This document shows, in pieces, positions 6,642-13,262 of a stretch of 15,085 nt of DNA. Under the pieces are notes generated by a model. The model was not told the DNA's origin. It did not search any database and saw only the letters and a list, made by a program, of their open reading frames with translations. The DNA is taken from NCBI GenBank assembly GCA_016218635.1, contig JACRDJ010000023.1, positions 1 to 15,085 on the forward strand, in the 5' to 3' direction. The position numbers were made by a program, and so were the translations under genes. This stretch comes from Candidatus Iainarchaeum sp. (lineage in GTDB: Archaea > Iainarchaeota > Iainarchaeia > Iainarchaeales > JAFGBZ01). How positions within the stretch are numbered: position 1 is the first letter of the stretch; each line of letters starts with the position of its first letter.

Positions 6642-6866
6642 ATGAAGCTTCCGATTATTTCCGGAAAAGAACTCATAAAAATTCTGGGAAGAGAAGGGTT
6701 TGAAATTGTCGGAGTGAAAGGAAGCCATGTGCGGATGAAAAAGAAAACCGAGCACAAAATTCTTATTACCGTGGTGCCCCTTCACCGAAAAGTGGACACT
6801 GGAACCCTGTTGGCTATTTTACGGCAATGCGAGCTTAATCGCGAAATCCTTTTTGAGAATCAGTGA
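6642..6866 (+). CDS. hicA: HicA-like mRNA interferase toxin
   Basis: A 74-residue protein of the HicA/YcfA family with the double-stranded RNA-binding-like fold: ISGKELIKILGREGFEIVGVKGSH then strand VRMKKK, a hydrophobic strand ILITVVPLH, and helix DTGTLLAILRQCELNREIL. The catalytic His of the family corresponds to H29 in KGSH. HicA toxins cleave mRNA and are blocked by HicB. I chose ATG 6642, where the family alignment begins; an ATG at 6576 that overlaps the hicB stop would add 22 non-family residues. Its stop overlaps by 7 bp the 3' end of the convergent lipoprotein gene. Confidence 0.8.
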   Translation: MKLPIISGKELIKILGREGFEIVGVKGSHVRMKKKTEHKILITVVPLHRKVDTGTLLAILRQCELNREILFENQ

Positions 6867-8134
6867 AACGCCGCATTGCGGTCGTTGCAGGCGGTCTGGA
6901 CGTCTTCGTTCTGAATCAGTGAACAGATGCTGGCCGCATTCAGTCCCAGGCTGGTGTCTTTAAGGCAGAGTTCGCGGGTGGCATAAATGCTGTATCCCAG
7001 CAGGTGGGCGCGGGAAACCTGTGCGCAAAGATCGGGATTATCTGAAGCCACCGCAATATTCACCCAGCAGGACAAATAAGCCGGGGAAGCGTAAATGGAG
7101 TCACAGATTCCGGTGTTGGAATCATGGAATGCCACCTGCGCATAACAGGAATTCTTGAGTGCCACGTTCGCGTGAAGTTCGTCACAAAGTGTTACATCCG
7201 CATCCGCTACGGCCACTTTCTGCAGGCAGTTCTCTTTTTTGCTTAAATCATCCAGTTTCCGGCATAAGGCCTCATCCGTCAGCTGGTCAGCCAGGGTTTC
7301 CAGACAGGCCTGACGGGTCTTGGAGAAAGAGAGGACACTGCAGGCGTCCCATCTCCCGGAAGCCTTGGCAATGGTCAGTACGCAGGTCTGAAGGGATTCG
7401 TCCGTGGGCAGTTTGATGCATAAGGCTTCGTTTCCCGTTGCGATGGCCACCTCGTTCCAGCAACTCCGGCGCAGGTCCTCGGACTGGAATTTCTCACAGA
7501 TTTCAGGATCCTTCACCTGGGCCAGCACTTGAGAATAGCAGGTGTCCCGGCTGTAGGTACTCTCCGTTTTGGATCCTGAAACTGAATTGCATAAACGCTG
7601 ATTTTTTTCACTCACCGCCAGTCCGCTAAAGCATTCATCCCGCTTGGCGGTATCATCCCGGATTTCAGGGCAAAGCGAATAATTCTGCGTGGAAGAAACC
7701 AGCGCAAATAAGCAGTTCTCCCGGTCTGACTGCTTTTTCATCAGCCGGCAGGTCGAAGGGTCCTTTGAATTCAACGCCAGTTTCTGCAGACAATCCGTTT
7801 CCCCCAAACCCAGATTCACACAGACCTTGGGGTCCTGCGTTTCATTCGCTAAAGCCTGCAGACAATCAATTTTGGCCGTATACCCTTCGCCCAGACATTC
7901 ATCGATCCGTTGCTGCAAAGTCAGCACCGGAGGAGCAGGAGGTTCAGGAACCGGCACGGGAATATTAACGTCCGGTTCAGGAGGCAGGGGTTCGGAAAGA
8001 ATGTTGGCATCAGCCGGAACCAGAACATTCTGGTCGGGTGCAGGTGGAACCGGCGAATCCGTTTTCTGGGGAACCGAAACCGTGCAACCGGCCAGCAGAA
8101 TAAGGGCACCCAGCAAAAACAAAGCGGCTTTCAT
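6860..8134 (-). CDS. Cys-repeat lipoprotein (26 regularly spaced cysteines in the repeat region)
   Basis: A 424-residue exported protein that I do not assign to a named family. A type II signal peptide (MKAALFLLGALILLAGC) gives lipid-modified Cys17. Residues ~18-72 are a Pro-rich linker (PVPPAP, EPLPPEP, VPVPEPPAPP). From residue 80 to the end there are 26 cysteines, following a strict pattern: twelve C-x13-C segments joined by spacers of 9-19, mostly 11, residues. Each unit reads roughly C-x3-hydrophobic-Ala-x7-hydrophobic-Cys, with recurring D-P/N-x-x-C and R-x-x-C, suggesting an all-helical solenoid with a disulfide in each helical pair. It would face outside the cell. ATG 8134 is preferred to GTG 8146 because the AT box at 8157-8162 lies about 26 nt upstream (leaderless). 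It is divergent from the aldo/keto reductase and convergent with hicA. Ligand and role are unknown. Confidence 0.85.
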   Translation of the reverse strand: MKAALFLLGALILLAGCTVSVPQKTDSPVPPAPDQNVLVPADANILSEPLPPEPDVNIPVPVPEPPAPPVLTLQQRIDECLGEGYTAKIDCLQALANETQDPKVCVNLGLGETDCLQKLALNSKDPSTCRLMKKQSDRENCLFALVSSTQNYSLCPEIRDDTAKRDECFSGLAVSEKNQRLCNSVSGSKTESTYSRDTCYSQVLAQVKDPEICEKFQSEDLRRSCWNEVAIATGNEALCIKLPTDESLQTCVLTIAKASGRWDACSVLSFSKTRQACLETLADQLTDEALCRKLDDLSKKENCLQKVAVADADVTLCDELHANVALKNSCYAQVAFHDSNTGICDSIYASPAYLSCWVNIAVASDNPDLCAQVSRAHLLGYSIYATRELCLKDTSLGLNAASICSLIQNEDVQTACNDRNAAFH

Positions 8135-8155
8135 GAGAATAAACACGGAATTAGT

Positions 8156-8164
8156 GTTTAAAAG
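8156..8164. promoter_or_regulatory. Shared bidirectional TATA box (Cys-repeat lipoprotein / aldo-keto reductase)
   Basis: GTTTAAAAG, with the palindromic core TTTAAA at 8157-8162, lies in the 53-nt gap between two divergent start codons. It is about 28 nt from ATG 8188 and about 26 nt from ATG 8134. Neither start has a ribosome-binding site, so both mRNAs are probably leaderless. Confidence 0.6.
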
Positions 8165-8187
8165 GGTAATTCAGAACAAAGTGTTGG

Positions 8188-9018
8188 ATGCAAAAGCACG
8201 TATTCTCGGACGGACCCCGCATTAACAGCGGCCAGCGCATGCCCTGGCTGGGTTTAGGCGTATGGCAGTCCGGCAGCCAGACCCAGGAAGCCGCTACAAC
8301 CGCCCTGCAGGCAGGGTACCGCCACATTGACACGGCCAAAATTTACGGGAACGAAAAAGAGGTCGGAATGGCAGTCCGCAACAGCAGCGTGGACCGAAAA
8401 GAAATTTTTGTCACCACCAAACTATGGAATGACGACCACGGATTCGAATCCGCCCAAAAGGCATTCCATAAAAGCCTCAAAGAACTCGGACTCGAATACC
8501 TGGACCTCTACCTCATTCACTGGCCGGTCAGCGGAAAAAGAAAGGAAAGCTGGAAAGCACTCGAAAAACTCCACCGCGAAGGACTCATCCGCTCCATCGG
8601 CGTCAGCAATTACACCATCACGCATCTGGAGGAAATGAAATCCTACTACGAAATCCCGCCCGCAGTCAACCAGGTTGAATTCAATCCATTCCTCTACCAG
8701 AAAGAACTGCACGAATACTGCCAAAAAAACAAAATCCAGCTGGAAGCCTACTGCCCGCTTTCCCGCGCCAAAAGACTCTCCGACCCCCGCCTGACGACAC
8801 TGGCCACCCAGTATCGAAGAACTCCGGCCCAGCTCCTGCTGCGCTGGGCACTCGAACACGAAGTAATCGTGATCCCCAAATCCGTGCACGCGGAACGCAT
8901 TAAAGAAAACAGCCGCATATTTGATTTCAGGATTTCAGCCGCCGACATGAAGGAAATGGATTCCTGGAACGAAAACTTCCGGGTTTCATGGAACCCCAAC
9001 CAACTCCAATTCAGATAA
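8188..9018 (+). CDS. Aldo/keto reductase
   Basis: A 276-residue NADPH-dependent oxidoreductase with a (beta/alpha)8 barrel. The catalytic tetrad of the family is complete: D48 and Y53 in HIDTAKIYGNE, K78 in VTTKLW, and H111 in LIHWP. The signature EYLDLYLIHWP and the cofactor-binding IPKSVHAERIKEN near the C-terminus are present. Length is typical of the bacterial/archaeal 2,5-diketo-gluconate reductase-like branch. It reduces aldehydes or ketones in the cytoplasm; the substrate cannot be predicted. ATG 8188 lies 28 nt from the shared AT box, so the message appears leaderless. The stop codon is only 9 nt before tRNA-Arg. Confidence 0.92.
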   Translation: MQKHVFSDGPRINSGQRMPWLGLGVWQSGSQTQEAATTALQAGYRHIDTAKIYGNEKEVGMAVRNSSVDRKEIFVTTKLWNDDHGFESAQKAFHKSLKELGLEYLDLYLIHWPVSGKRKESWKALEKLHREGLIRSIGVSNYTITHLEEMKSYYEIPPAVNQVEFNPFLYQKELHEYCQKNKIQLEAYCPLSRAKRLSDPRLTTLATQYRRTPAQLLLRWALEHEVIVIPKSVHAERIKENSRIFDFRISAADMKEMDSWNENFRVSWNPNQLQFR

Positions 9019-9027
9019 AACAAATTT

Positions 9028-9099
9028 GCCCTGGTGGTGTAATGGATAGCATGAAAGCCTCCGGAGCTTTCGATCCGGGTTCGAATCCCGGCTGGGGCG
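9028..9099 (+). tRNA. tRNA-Arg (anticodon CCG)
   Basis: Folds as a standard cloverleaf. Acceptor stem GCCCTGG/CTGGGGC has seven pairs, two of them G-U; D stem GTGT/GCAT; anticodon stem AAAGC/GCTTT; T stem CCGGG/CCCGG with loop TTCGAAT. The anticodon loop CTCCGGA gives CCG, which reads the Arg codon CGG. Discriminator G73; CCA is not encoded and there is no intron. It starts 9 nt after the aldo/keto reductase stop. No AT box is visible at the expected distance upstream, so it may be cut out of the reductase transcript. Confidence 0.95.
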
Positions 9100-9278
9100 T
9101 GCCGTTTTCGTCCGGCAGTACCGAGAACCCCTGCTACGCAGGAGTTGTGCTTCGCCTGTTTCGCCTGCCGCTTCCGATCGGCAGAACCGGTGGACGACCT
9201 TCGGTCGGCATTACTCAACTGCCCCTTTTTTGGTCCGAGAGTACCCAAAGGCCCGTTGCAGACCCTTACTTCGTCTGC
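9100..9278. repeat. Cluster of five short hairpins between tRNA-Arg and the inositol-phosphate synthase
   Basis: The 226-nt gap 9100-9325 has no gene but five perfect small inverted repeats in series. They are TGCCG/CGGCA (9100-9104, 9113-9117), CCTGC/GCAGG (9130-9134, 9138-9142), CTGCCG/CGGCAG (9165-9170, 9179-9184), CGACC/GGTCG (9195-9199, 9203-9207) and GCAGAC/GTCTGC (9258-9263, 9273-9278). A tandem TTCGCCTG repeat occurs at 9151-9158 and 9160-9167, and CGGCAG plus ACCG recurs twice. It could be a structured RNA or a palindromic intergenic repeat. Confidence 0.5.
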
Positions 9279-9283
9279 CCAAC

Positions 9284-9293
9284 CTTTTTATTT
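9284..9293 (+). promoter_or_regulatory. Putative TATA box of inositol-phosphate synthase
   Basis: CTTTTTATTT predicts a start site near 9315, giving a very short leader before ATG 9326. Confidence 0.4.
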
Positions 9294-9325
9294 CATTCCC
9301 TGCTTGATTGAAGGAAGCGAAAAAC

Positions 9326-10432
9326 ATGAAGCGGATCCGGATCGGAATTGTGGGAGTCGGAAACTGTGCCAGTTCCCTGGTGCAGGGAATTCAGTATTAC
9401 CGTACCCAGAAGCCAACTGAAGCCATTGGGCTCATGCACTGGGATTTGGGCGGTTATGCGCCCGGCGACATTGAAGTGGTCTGCGCATTCGACATTGATG
9501 AGCGCAAAGTAGGCAAAGATGTTTCTCAAGCCATTTTTGCACTCCCCAACTGCACTGTTGCATTCTGCTCCAAAATGCCTAAATCCGGCGTGAAAGTGCG
9601 CATGGGAAAAGTACTGGACGGGGTATCCGAGCATTTGAATGAATTTGATGAAAGCAAGCGCTTTGTGGTCGGCAAACAAAAAGAACCCGCTCCGGACGAA
9701 GTGATTTCCGCACTCAAGGAAACCGGAACCGAAGTTCTCCTCAATTATCTGCCGGTAGGCTCCCAGAAAGCCACCGAATTCTATGCCCAGTGCGCCCTGG
9801 ATGCCGGAGTCGCATTCGTGAACAACATGCCCGTATTCATTGCCAGCGATCCGCGATGGGCCCAGAAATTCCGGGAAAAAAACGTCCCCATTCTCGGAGA
9901 CGACATTAAAGCCCAGATTGGAGCCACCATCACGCACCGCACGCTCGCGGAATTATTCAAAAAACGCGGAGTCAAACTCGACCGCACGTACCAGCTGAAT
10001 ACTGGCGGAAATTCTGATTTCCTTAACATGCTCAACCGCTCCCGTCTTTCCTCCAAAAAAACATCCAAGACCCAGGCGGTGCAGTCCGTGCTGGCCCAGC
10101 CCCTGGAAGCCGACAACATTCACATCGGGCCCAGTGATTACGTGTCCTGGCAGAAAGACAACAAGGTGGCCTTCATCCGCATGGAGGGAAGAACGTTCGG
10201 CGGAGTTCCCATGAACATGGAACTGCGATTATCCGTGGAGGATTCCCCGAATTCAGCCGGAATTGCCATTGATGCCATCCGGTGCGCCAAACTTGCACTC
10301 GAACGAAAGCAGGGCGGAATCATTGAAGGCCCCAGTGCCTACTTCATGAAGCACCCGCCCCGCCAGATGGGAGACGAAGAAGCATTCCAGCAGACGGAAA
10401 AATTCATTCACGAAAAAGAAAACAGGAAATAA
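9326..10432 (+). CDS. ino1: Myo-inositol-3-phosphate synthase
   Basis: A 368-residue enzyme that converts glucose 6-phosphate to 1D-myo-inositol 3-phosphate using bound NAD+. In archaea it supplies inositol for phosphoinositol ether lipids. The N-terminal Rossmann motif is IGIVGVGNCASSLVQGI (~6-22). Family motifs follow: VVCAFDID, LLNYLPVGSQKATEFYA, FVNNMPVFIAS, ILGDDIKAQIGATITHR (the catalytic lysine region) and LNTGGNSDFLNM. The C-terminal part contains SWQKDNKVAFIRMEGRTFGG. Length matches the short archaeal/bacterial type rather than the ~500-residue eukaryotic one. ATG 9326 is chosen over TTG 9308 because the GIVG fold begins at once and AGGA (9312-9315) lies 10 nt upstream. The gene is convergent with the transketolase genes, with 8 nt between stops. 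Confidence 0.95.
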   Translation: MKRIRIGIVGVGNCASSLVQGIQYYRTQKPTEAIGLMHWDLGGYAPGDIEVVCAFDIDERKVGKDVSQAIFALPNCTVAFCSKMPKSGVKVRMGKVLDGVSEHLNEFDESKRFVVGKQKEPAPDEVISALKETGTEVLLNYLPVGSQKATEFYAQCALDAGVAFVNNMPVFIASDPRWAQKFREKNVPILGDDIKAQIGATITHRTLAELFKKRGVKLDRTYQLNTGGNSDFLNMLNRSRLSSKKTSKTQAVQSVLAQPLEADNIHIGPSDYVSWQKDNKVAFIRMEGRTFGGVPMNMELRLSVEDSPNSAGIAIDAIRCAKLALERKQGGIIEGPSAYFMKHPPRQMGDEEAFQQTEKFIHEKENRK

Positions 10433-10440
10433 GGAACTGG

Positions 10441-11403
10441 TTATTTTCTTTCCTGCTTCAGCGCATTCTTGAGTTTTTCCGCAATTGCTTGCGCACTCAT
10501 CCCGTATTTTTCAAACAATTCATGTGCCTGACCGGATTCTGCGAACGTGTCCTGGACTCCCACCCGCACCAGTCTTGCCGGCCAGCGGTTTTCTGCAATG
10601 CGTTCCGCGATGGCGCTTCCGAGTCCCCCGTTCACGGTGGCGTCCTCGGCACTCACCAGCACGCTTTTTTGGGCTTCCCGGTCAATGGCCTTGGAGTCCA
10701 GGGGTTTCAAAGAAGAAGCATTCAGCACGGAAACCGAAATCTTTTCTTTCTCCAGCAGGGCGGCGGCGGCCAATGCCTCTCCGATCATGGCTCCGCAGGC
10801 CACAATGGAGGCATCGGTTCCCTCGCGGAGCAATACGCTTTGACCGGGCCTGAATTCGGGAACCCCGTCGAAAACGATGGGGGTTTTTTCCCGGCAGGTG
10901 CGCATATAGCAGGGGCCCACGGTATCATACATGGCCTGCGTGCAGGCCACCGTTTCATAATAGTCCGCGGGAACGAACACGTGAAAGTTGGGCATGGCGC
11001 GCATGATGGCCAGGTCCAGAATGCTTTGGCCGGTGGGGCCGTCCTGGCCCGTGGCAATGCCGGCATGGCTGCCGGTGAGTTTCACGTTCGTCTGCGAGTA
11101 GGCCACGCTGACCCGGATCTGGTCCAGCGCGCGTTTCACCAAAAAAGAGGCAAAGGAACTGACAAACGGAACTTTTCCGCATCGGGCCATTCCGGCGGCC
11201 ATGGAAACCATGTCGGCTTCACAGATGCCCATGTACTTGAAATGAGAAGGGAATTTCTTCGCAAAAACGATGGCCTTCGTGCTTTTTGCCAGGTCGGCAT
11301 CCACCACCACAATATCGGGGTGGTTTTCACCCAATTGCACCAGTCCGTCCCCATATCCATCCCGGGAGGCCACCAGGTCACCGGGCTTATAGGAGGCAAT
11401 CAT
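10441..11403 (-). CDS. tkt: Transketolase, C-terminal subunit
   Basis: A 320-residue protein holding the pyrimidine-binding and C-terminal domains of transketolase. Visible family features are VVVDADLAKST, the catalytic Glu region MGICEADMVSMAAGMA (the Glu activates the thiamine pyrophosphate aminopyrimidine), VSSFASFLVKRALDQIR, TGSHAGIATGQDGPTGQS, and a C-terminal domain with SVLNASSLKPLD and SAEDATVNGGLGSA. With the N-terminal subunit it makes the active enzyme, which moves two-carbon units between sugar phosphates in the non-oxidative pentose pathway. Splitting transketolase into two genes is common in archaea. It begins at ATG 11403, 43 nt after the N-subunit stop, with GGAG (11417-11414) about 10 nt upstream. 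Confidence 0.95.
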   Translation of the reverse strand: MIASYKPGDLVASRDGYGDGLVQLGENHPDIVVVDADLAKSTKAIVFAKKFPSHFKYMGICEADMVSMAAGMARCGKVPFVSSFASFLVKRALDQIRVSVAYSQTNVKLTGSHAGIATGQDGPTGQSILDLAIMRAMPNFHVFVPADYYETVACTQAMYDTVGPCYMRTCREKTPIVFDGVPEFRPGQSVLLREGTDASIVACGAMIGEALAAAALLEKEKISVSVLNASSLKPLDSKAIDREAQKSVLVSAEDATVNGGLGSAIAERIAENRWPARLVRVGVQDTFAESGQAHELFEKYGMSAQAIAEKLKNALKQERK

Positions 11404-11446
11404 AAGCGATCGCTCCGGCAGTCATTGCTTGAAGCACCGTTTAATT

Positions 11447-12265
11447 TCATCGCTCTAACCCCTTCAATGCTTCCGTTAATTGTTCGGGTGAAAGCGCTTT
11501 TCCGTGAAAGTCGGGGTTGTTTTCCATGAAGGGAACTCCTTTTCCTTTCACGGTTTTCGCAATGATGGCCAACGGCTTTTGGGCGGAACGGGATTTTTGG
11601 AGGGCGGGAATGATTTCACGGAAGTCGTGGCCGTTAATGGTGATGGTTTCAAACCCGAATGCTTCCAGTTTGGCCGCCAGGGGTTCGGGGTCCTTGGTTT
11701 CCTTCACCCAGCCGTCATTTTGGAGTCCGTTGCGGTCAATGATTACCGTAACGTTTCCTAATCCAAGAAATGTGGTGGTCCAGAGGGCCTCCCAGCACTG
11801 GCCTTCCTGGAGTTCGCCATCGCCCATCACTACAAATGTTTGGTAAGGGAGTCCGTCCATTTTTCCCGCATAGGCCATTCCGTTTCCGACACTCAACCCC
11901 ATGCCCAGGCTGCCGGTGCTGATTTCAATTCCGGGAATCTTCACCCGATCGGGGTGACCCTGCAGCATGGAATTAATCTGACGCAAATGATTGAGTTCCT
12001 CTTTCGGAAAATAGCCTGCATGCGCGAGGCACACATATTGGGCGGGGGCCCCGTGGCCCTTGCTTAAAATAAACCGGTCACGTTCTTGCCATTCCGGGTT
12101 TTTGGGGTTGTGTTTCATTTCATGAAAGTAAAGGGCACTCAGGAGATCAATGCAGGACATGCTGGTGGTGGGGTGGCCGGAGGCGGCCTTCGTGGTCATT
12201 TTCAGAATATCCTGGCGCAACAGGTAGGCTTTTTCTTTCAGGCTGGAAATTTCCGAATCATTCAT
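11447..12265 (-). CDS. tkt: Transketolase, N-terminal subunit
   Basis: A 272-residue protein with the thiamine pyrophosphate-binding domain of transketolase: TKAASGHPTTSMSCIDLL (~28-45), RFILSKGHGAPAQYV, GSLGMGLSVGNGMAYA, and the metal and diphosphate-binding motif from GDGELQEGQ to the downstream DRN. It pairs with the C-terminal subunit encoded next. ATG 12265 is preferred because GGTG (12275-12272) lies 6 nt upstream; GTG 12274 is the alternative. The predicted TATA box on the minus strand is TTTTTAAT (12313-12306), giving a leader of about 18 nt. No separate regulator is seen. Confidence 0.95.
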   Translation of the reverse strand: MNDSEISSLKEKAYLLRQDILKMTTKAASGHPTTSMSCIDLLSALYFHEMKHNPKNPEWQERDRFILSKGHGAPAQYVCLAHAGYFPKEELNHLRQINSMLQGHPDRVKIPGIEISTGSLGMGLSVGNGMAYAGKMDGLPYQTFVVMGDGELQEGQCWEALWTTTFLGLGNVTVIIDRNGLQNDGWVKETKDPEPLAAKLEAFGFETITINGHDFREIIPALQKSRSAQKPLAIIAKTVKGKGVPFMENNPDFHGKALSPEQLTEALKGLER

Positions 12266-12305
12266 CTCATTCACCGTGAATACCCAACACTAAGAGAGAA
12301 AGCGA

Positions 12306-12313
12306 ATTAAAAA
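12306..12313 (-). promoter_or_regulatory. TATA box of the transketolase operon
   Basis: TTTTTAAT on the minus strand predicts a start site near 12283. That precedes the GGTG ribosome-binding site and ATG 12265. Confidence 0.5.
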
Positions 12314-12323
12314 TGGTTTCTTT

Positions 12324-12357
12324 GAAAAAAAATGGAAGGGGCAGGCGATGCCTGCCC
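12324..12357 (-). terminator. Hairpin terminator after the small Cys-rich membrane protein gene
   Basis: GGGCAGGC (12339-12346) and GCCTGCCC (12350-12357) form an eight-pair stem with a three-base loop. On the minus strand an eight-T run (12332-12325) follows. It lies just after the stop of the membrane protein gene and before the transketolase promoter. Confidence 0.75.
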
Positions 12358-12370
12358 GCAGAAACAGGAA

Positions 12371-12556
12371 TCACTTCACCATCATGGAGAAGAGCCCCCA
12401 GACGACCAGGTATACTCCGATGAGGGTCCATCCGCTGAACCAGGGCGCCGAGTAGAGACCCAATCCGGCCACCAGGAACAGCAAACCAAACAACAGGTTC
12501 ACCGGCGCGCACTTACAGCACAAATGCATTCCGCACATTCCTTTGTCTCCGTCCAT
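12371..12556 (-). CDS. Small Cys-rich two-helix membrane protein of unknown function
   Basis: A 61-residue protein. Residues 1-18 carry a cysteine cluster (C8, H11, C13, C14, C16, as MCGMHLCCKCAPVN). Two hydrophobic helices follow (~20-36 and ~40-58). The cluster could bind a metal or an Fe-S centre, or form disulfides, on one face of the membrane; no family is recognised. ATG 12556 is fixed by GGAGGT (12569-12564) 7 nt upstream; a longer reading from 12598 ignores this site. The gene is divergent from the CNHC redoxin, with which it appears to share an AT box, and it has its own terminator. Confidence 0.75.
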   Translation of the reverse strand: MDGDKGMCGMHLCCKCAPVNLLFGLLFLVAGLGLYSAPWFSGWTLIGVYLVVWGLFSMMVK

Positions 12557-12603
12557 TCCATCAACCTCCAAGAATTGTTGATAAGAAAGGCAGGCCAAAG
12601 AAG

Positions 12604-12612
12604 TATATAAAA
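12604..12612. promoter_or_regulatory. Shared TATA box (Cys-rich membrane protein / redoxin)
   Basis: TATATAAAA is the only strong AT box in the divergent gap 12557-12685. It predicts start sites near 12581 (minus, leader ~25 nt with GGAGGT) and near 12634 (plus, leader ~50 nt with GGAG). Confidence 0.55.
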
Positions 12613-12685
12613 CAGGCGGAACGAAGTGATTTACGTTGAAAGACGAAATGGCTTCTTTTTAATGATTTTCGCCGGAGCAGAAAGT

Positions 12686-13246
12686 ATGACGCTCATGTTT
12701 TCTTCCGATGAAAAACTCAGAACCGAAAACCCTGCACCGGAATTTCTCCTTCCCGCAACGGACGGAAAAAAATATTCACTCAAGGACTTTGGCGGAAAAA
12801 AAGCGGTGGCGGTAGTGTTCATGTGCAATCACTGCCCCTTCGTGCAGCCCAAATTTGAGTACTTCGTTCAGCTGCAGGAAAAATACGGCCCGAAAGGGTT
12901 TCAGCTGATCGGCATCAATTCCAATGACACGGAAAATTATCCGGAAGACAGCATGGAAAAAATGAAGGGATATGCGAAAAGGTTCCGTTTCAATTTTCCC
13001 TACCTCTTTGATGAAACGCAGGAAGTGGCAAAGGCCTATGGGGCCACCTGCACCCCGGACCCATTTCTGTTTGATTCGGAATTCAGGCTGGCGTATCACG
13101 GGCGACTGGATAATGCCCACCGCGAACCCCATTCGAAAGCCACTACGCACGAATTCGAGGACGCGGTTCAACGGGCATTGGACGGAAAACCGGTGAATGG
13201 GAAAGTGAACCCTTCGCAGGGATGCAACATTAAGTGGAAGGCCTAG
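12686..13246 (+). CDS. Thioredoxin-fold redoxin, CNHC type (AhpC/TSA-like)
   Basis: A 186-residue soluble protein of the peroxiredoxin/ResA-like group. Features are APEFLLPATDGKKYSLKDFGGK (~17-38), the redox motif FMCNHCPFVQPKFEYF (CNHC ~47-50), GINSNDTENYPEDSMEKM, a TPDPFLFD strand with the cis-Pro region, YHGRLDNAH, and a C-terminus ending PSQGCNIKWKA. The family is widespread and annotated as thioredoxin family or redoxin; activity is probably thiol reduction or peroxide removal, unproven. No signal peptide is seen. ATG 12686 has GGAG (12674-12677) 8 nt upstream; GTG 12626 and ATG 12662 are longer options and ATG 12695 a shorter one. The gene ends in TAG, the only intact gene here to do so, and converges on GT-B with 16 nt between ends. 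Confidence 0.85.
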   Translation: MTLMFSSDEKLRTENPAPEFLLPATDGKKYSLKDFGGKKAVAVVFMCNHCPFVQPKFEYFVQLQEKYGPKGFQLIGINSNDTENYPEDSMEKMKGYAKRFRFNFPYLFDETQEVAKAYGATCTPDPFLFDSEFRLAYHGRLDNAHREPHSKATTHEFEDAVQRALDGKPVNGKVNPSQGCNIKWKA

Positions 13247-13262
13247 CGCCAGCTAAGTGGGT

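Noticed and set aside
7689..8225. 178-codon plus-strand frame opposite the Cys-repeat lipoprotein
   Set aside because: Antisense to a clear lipoprotein gene; low-complexity Ser/Gly stretch mirrors its Pro-rich linker; crosses the shared promoter.
8988..9311. Open frame across tRNA-Arg and the hairpin cluster
   Set aside because: It reads through a complete tRNA and inverted repeats and has no protein-like composition.
10489..11529. 346-codon plus-strand open frame opposite the transketolase genes
   Set aside because: It lies antisense to two strongly conserved genes, is rich in Gly/His/Arg as expected of a shadow frame, and shows no domain.
13244..13246. Reading UAG as pyrrolysine throughout the genome
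   Set aside because: The redoxin ends at TAG right after its family's usual GCNIKWK C-terminus, so UAG acts as a stop at least there; no pyl gene is in the window.
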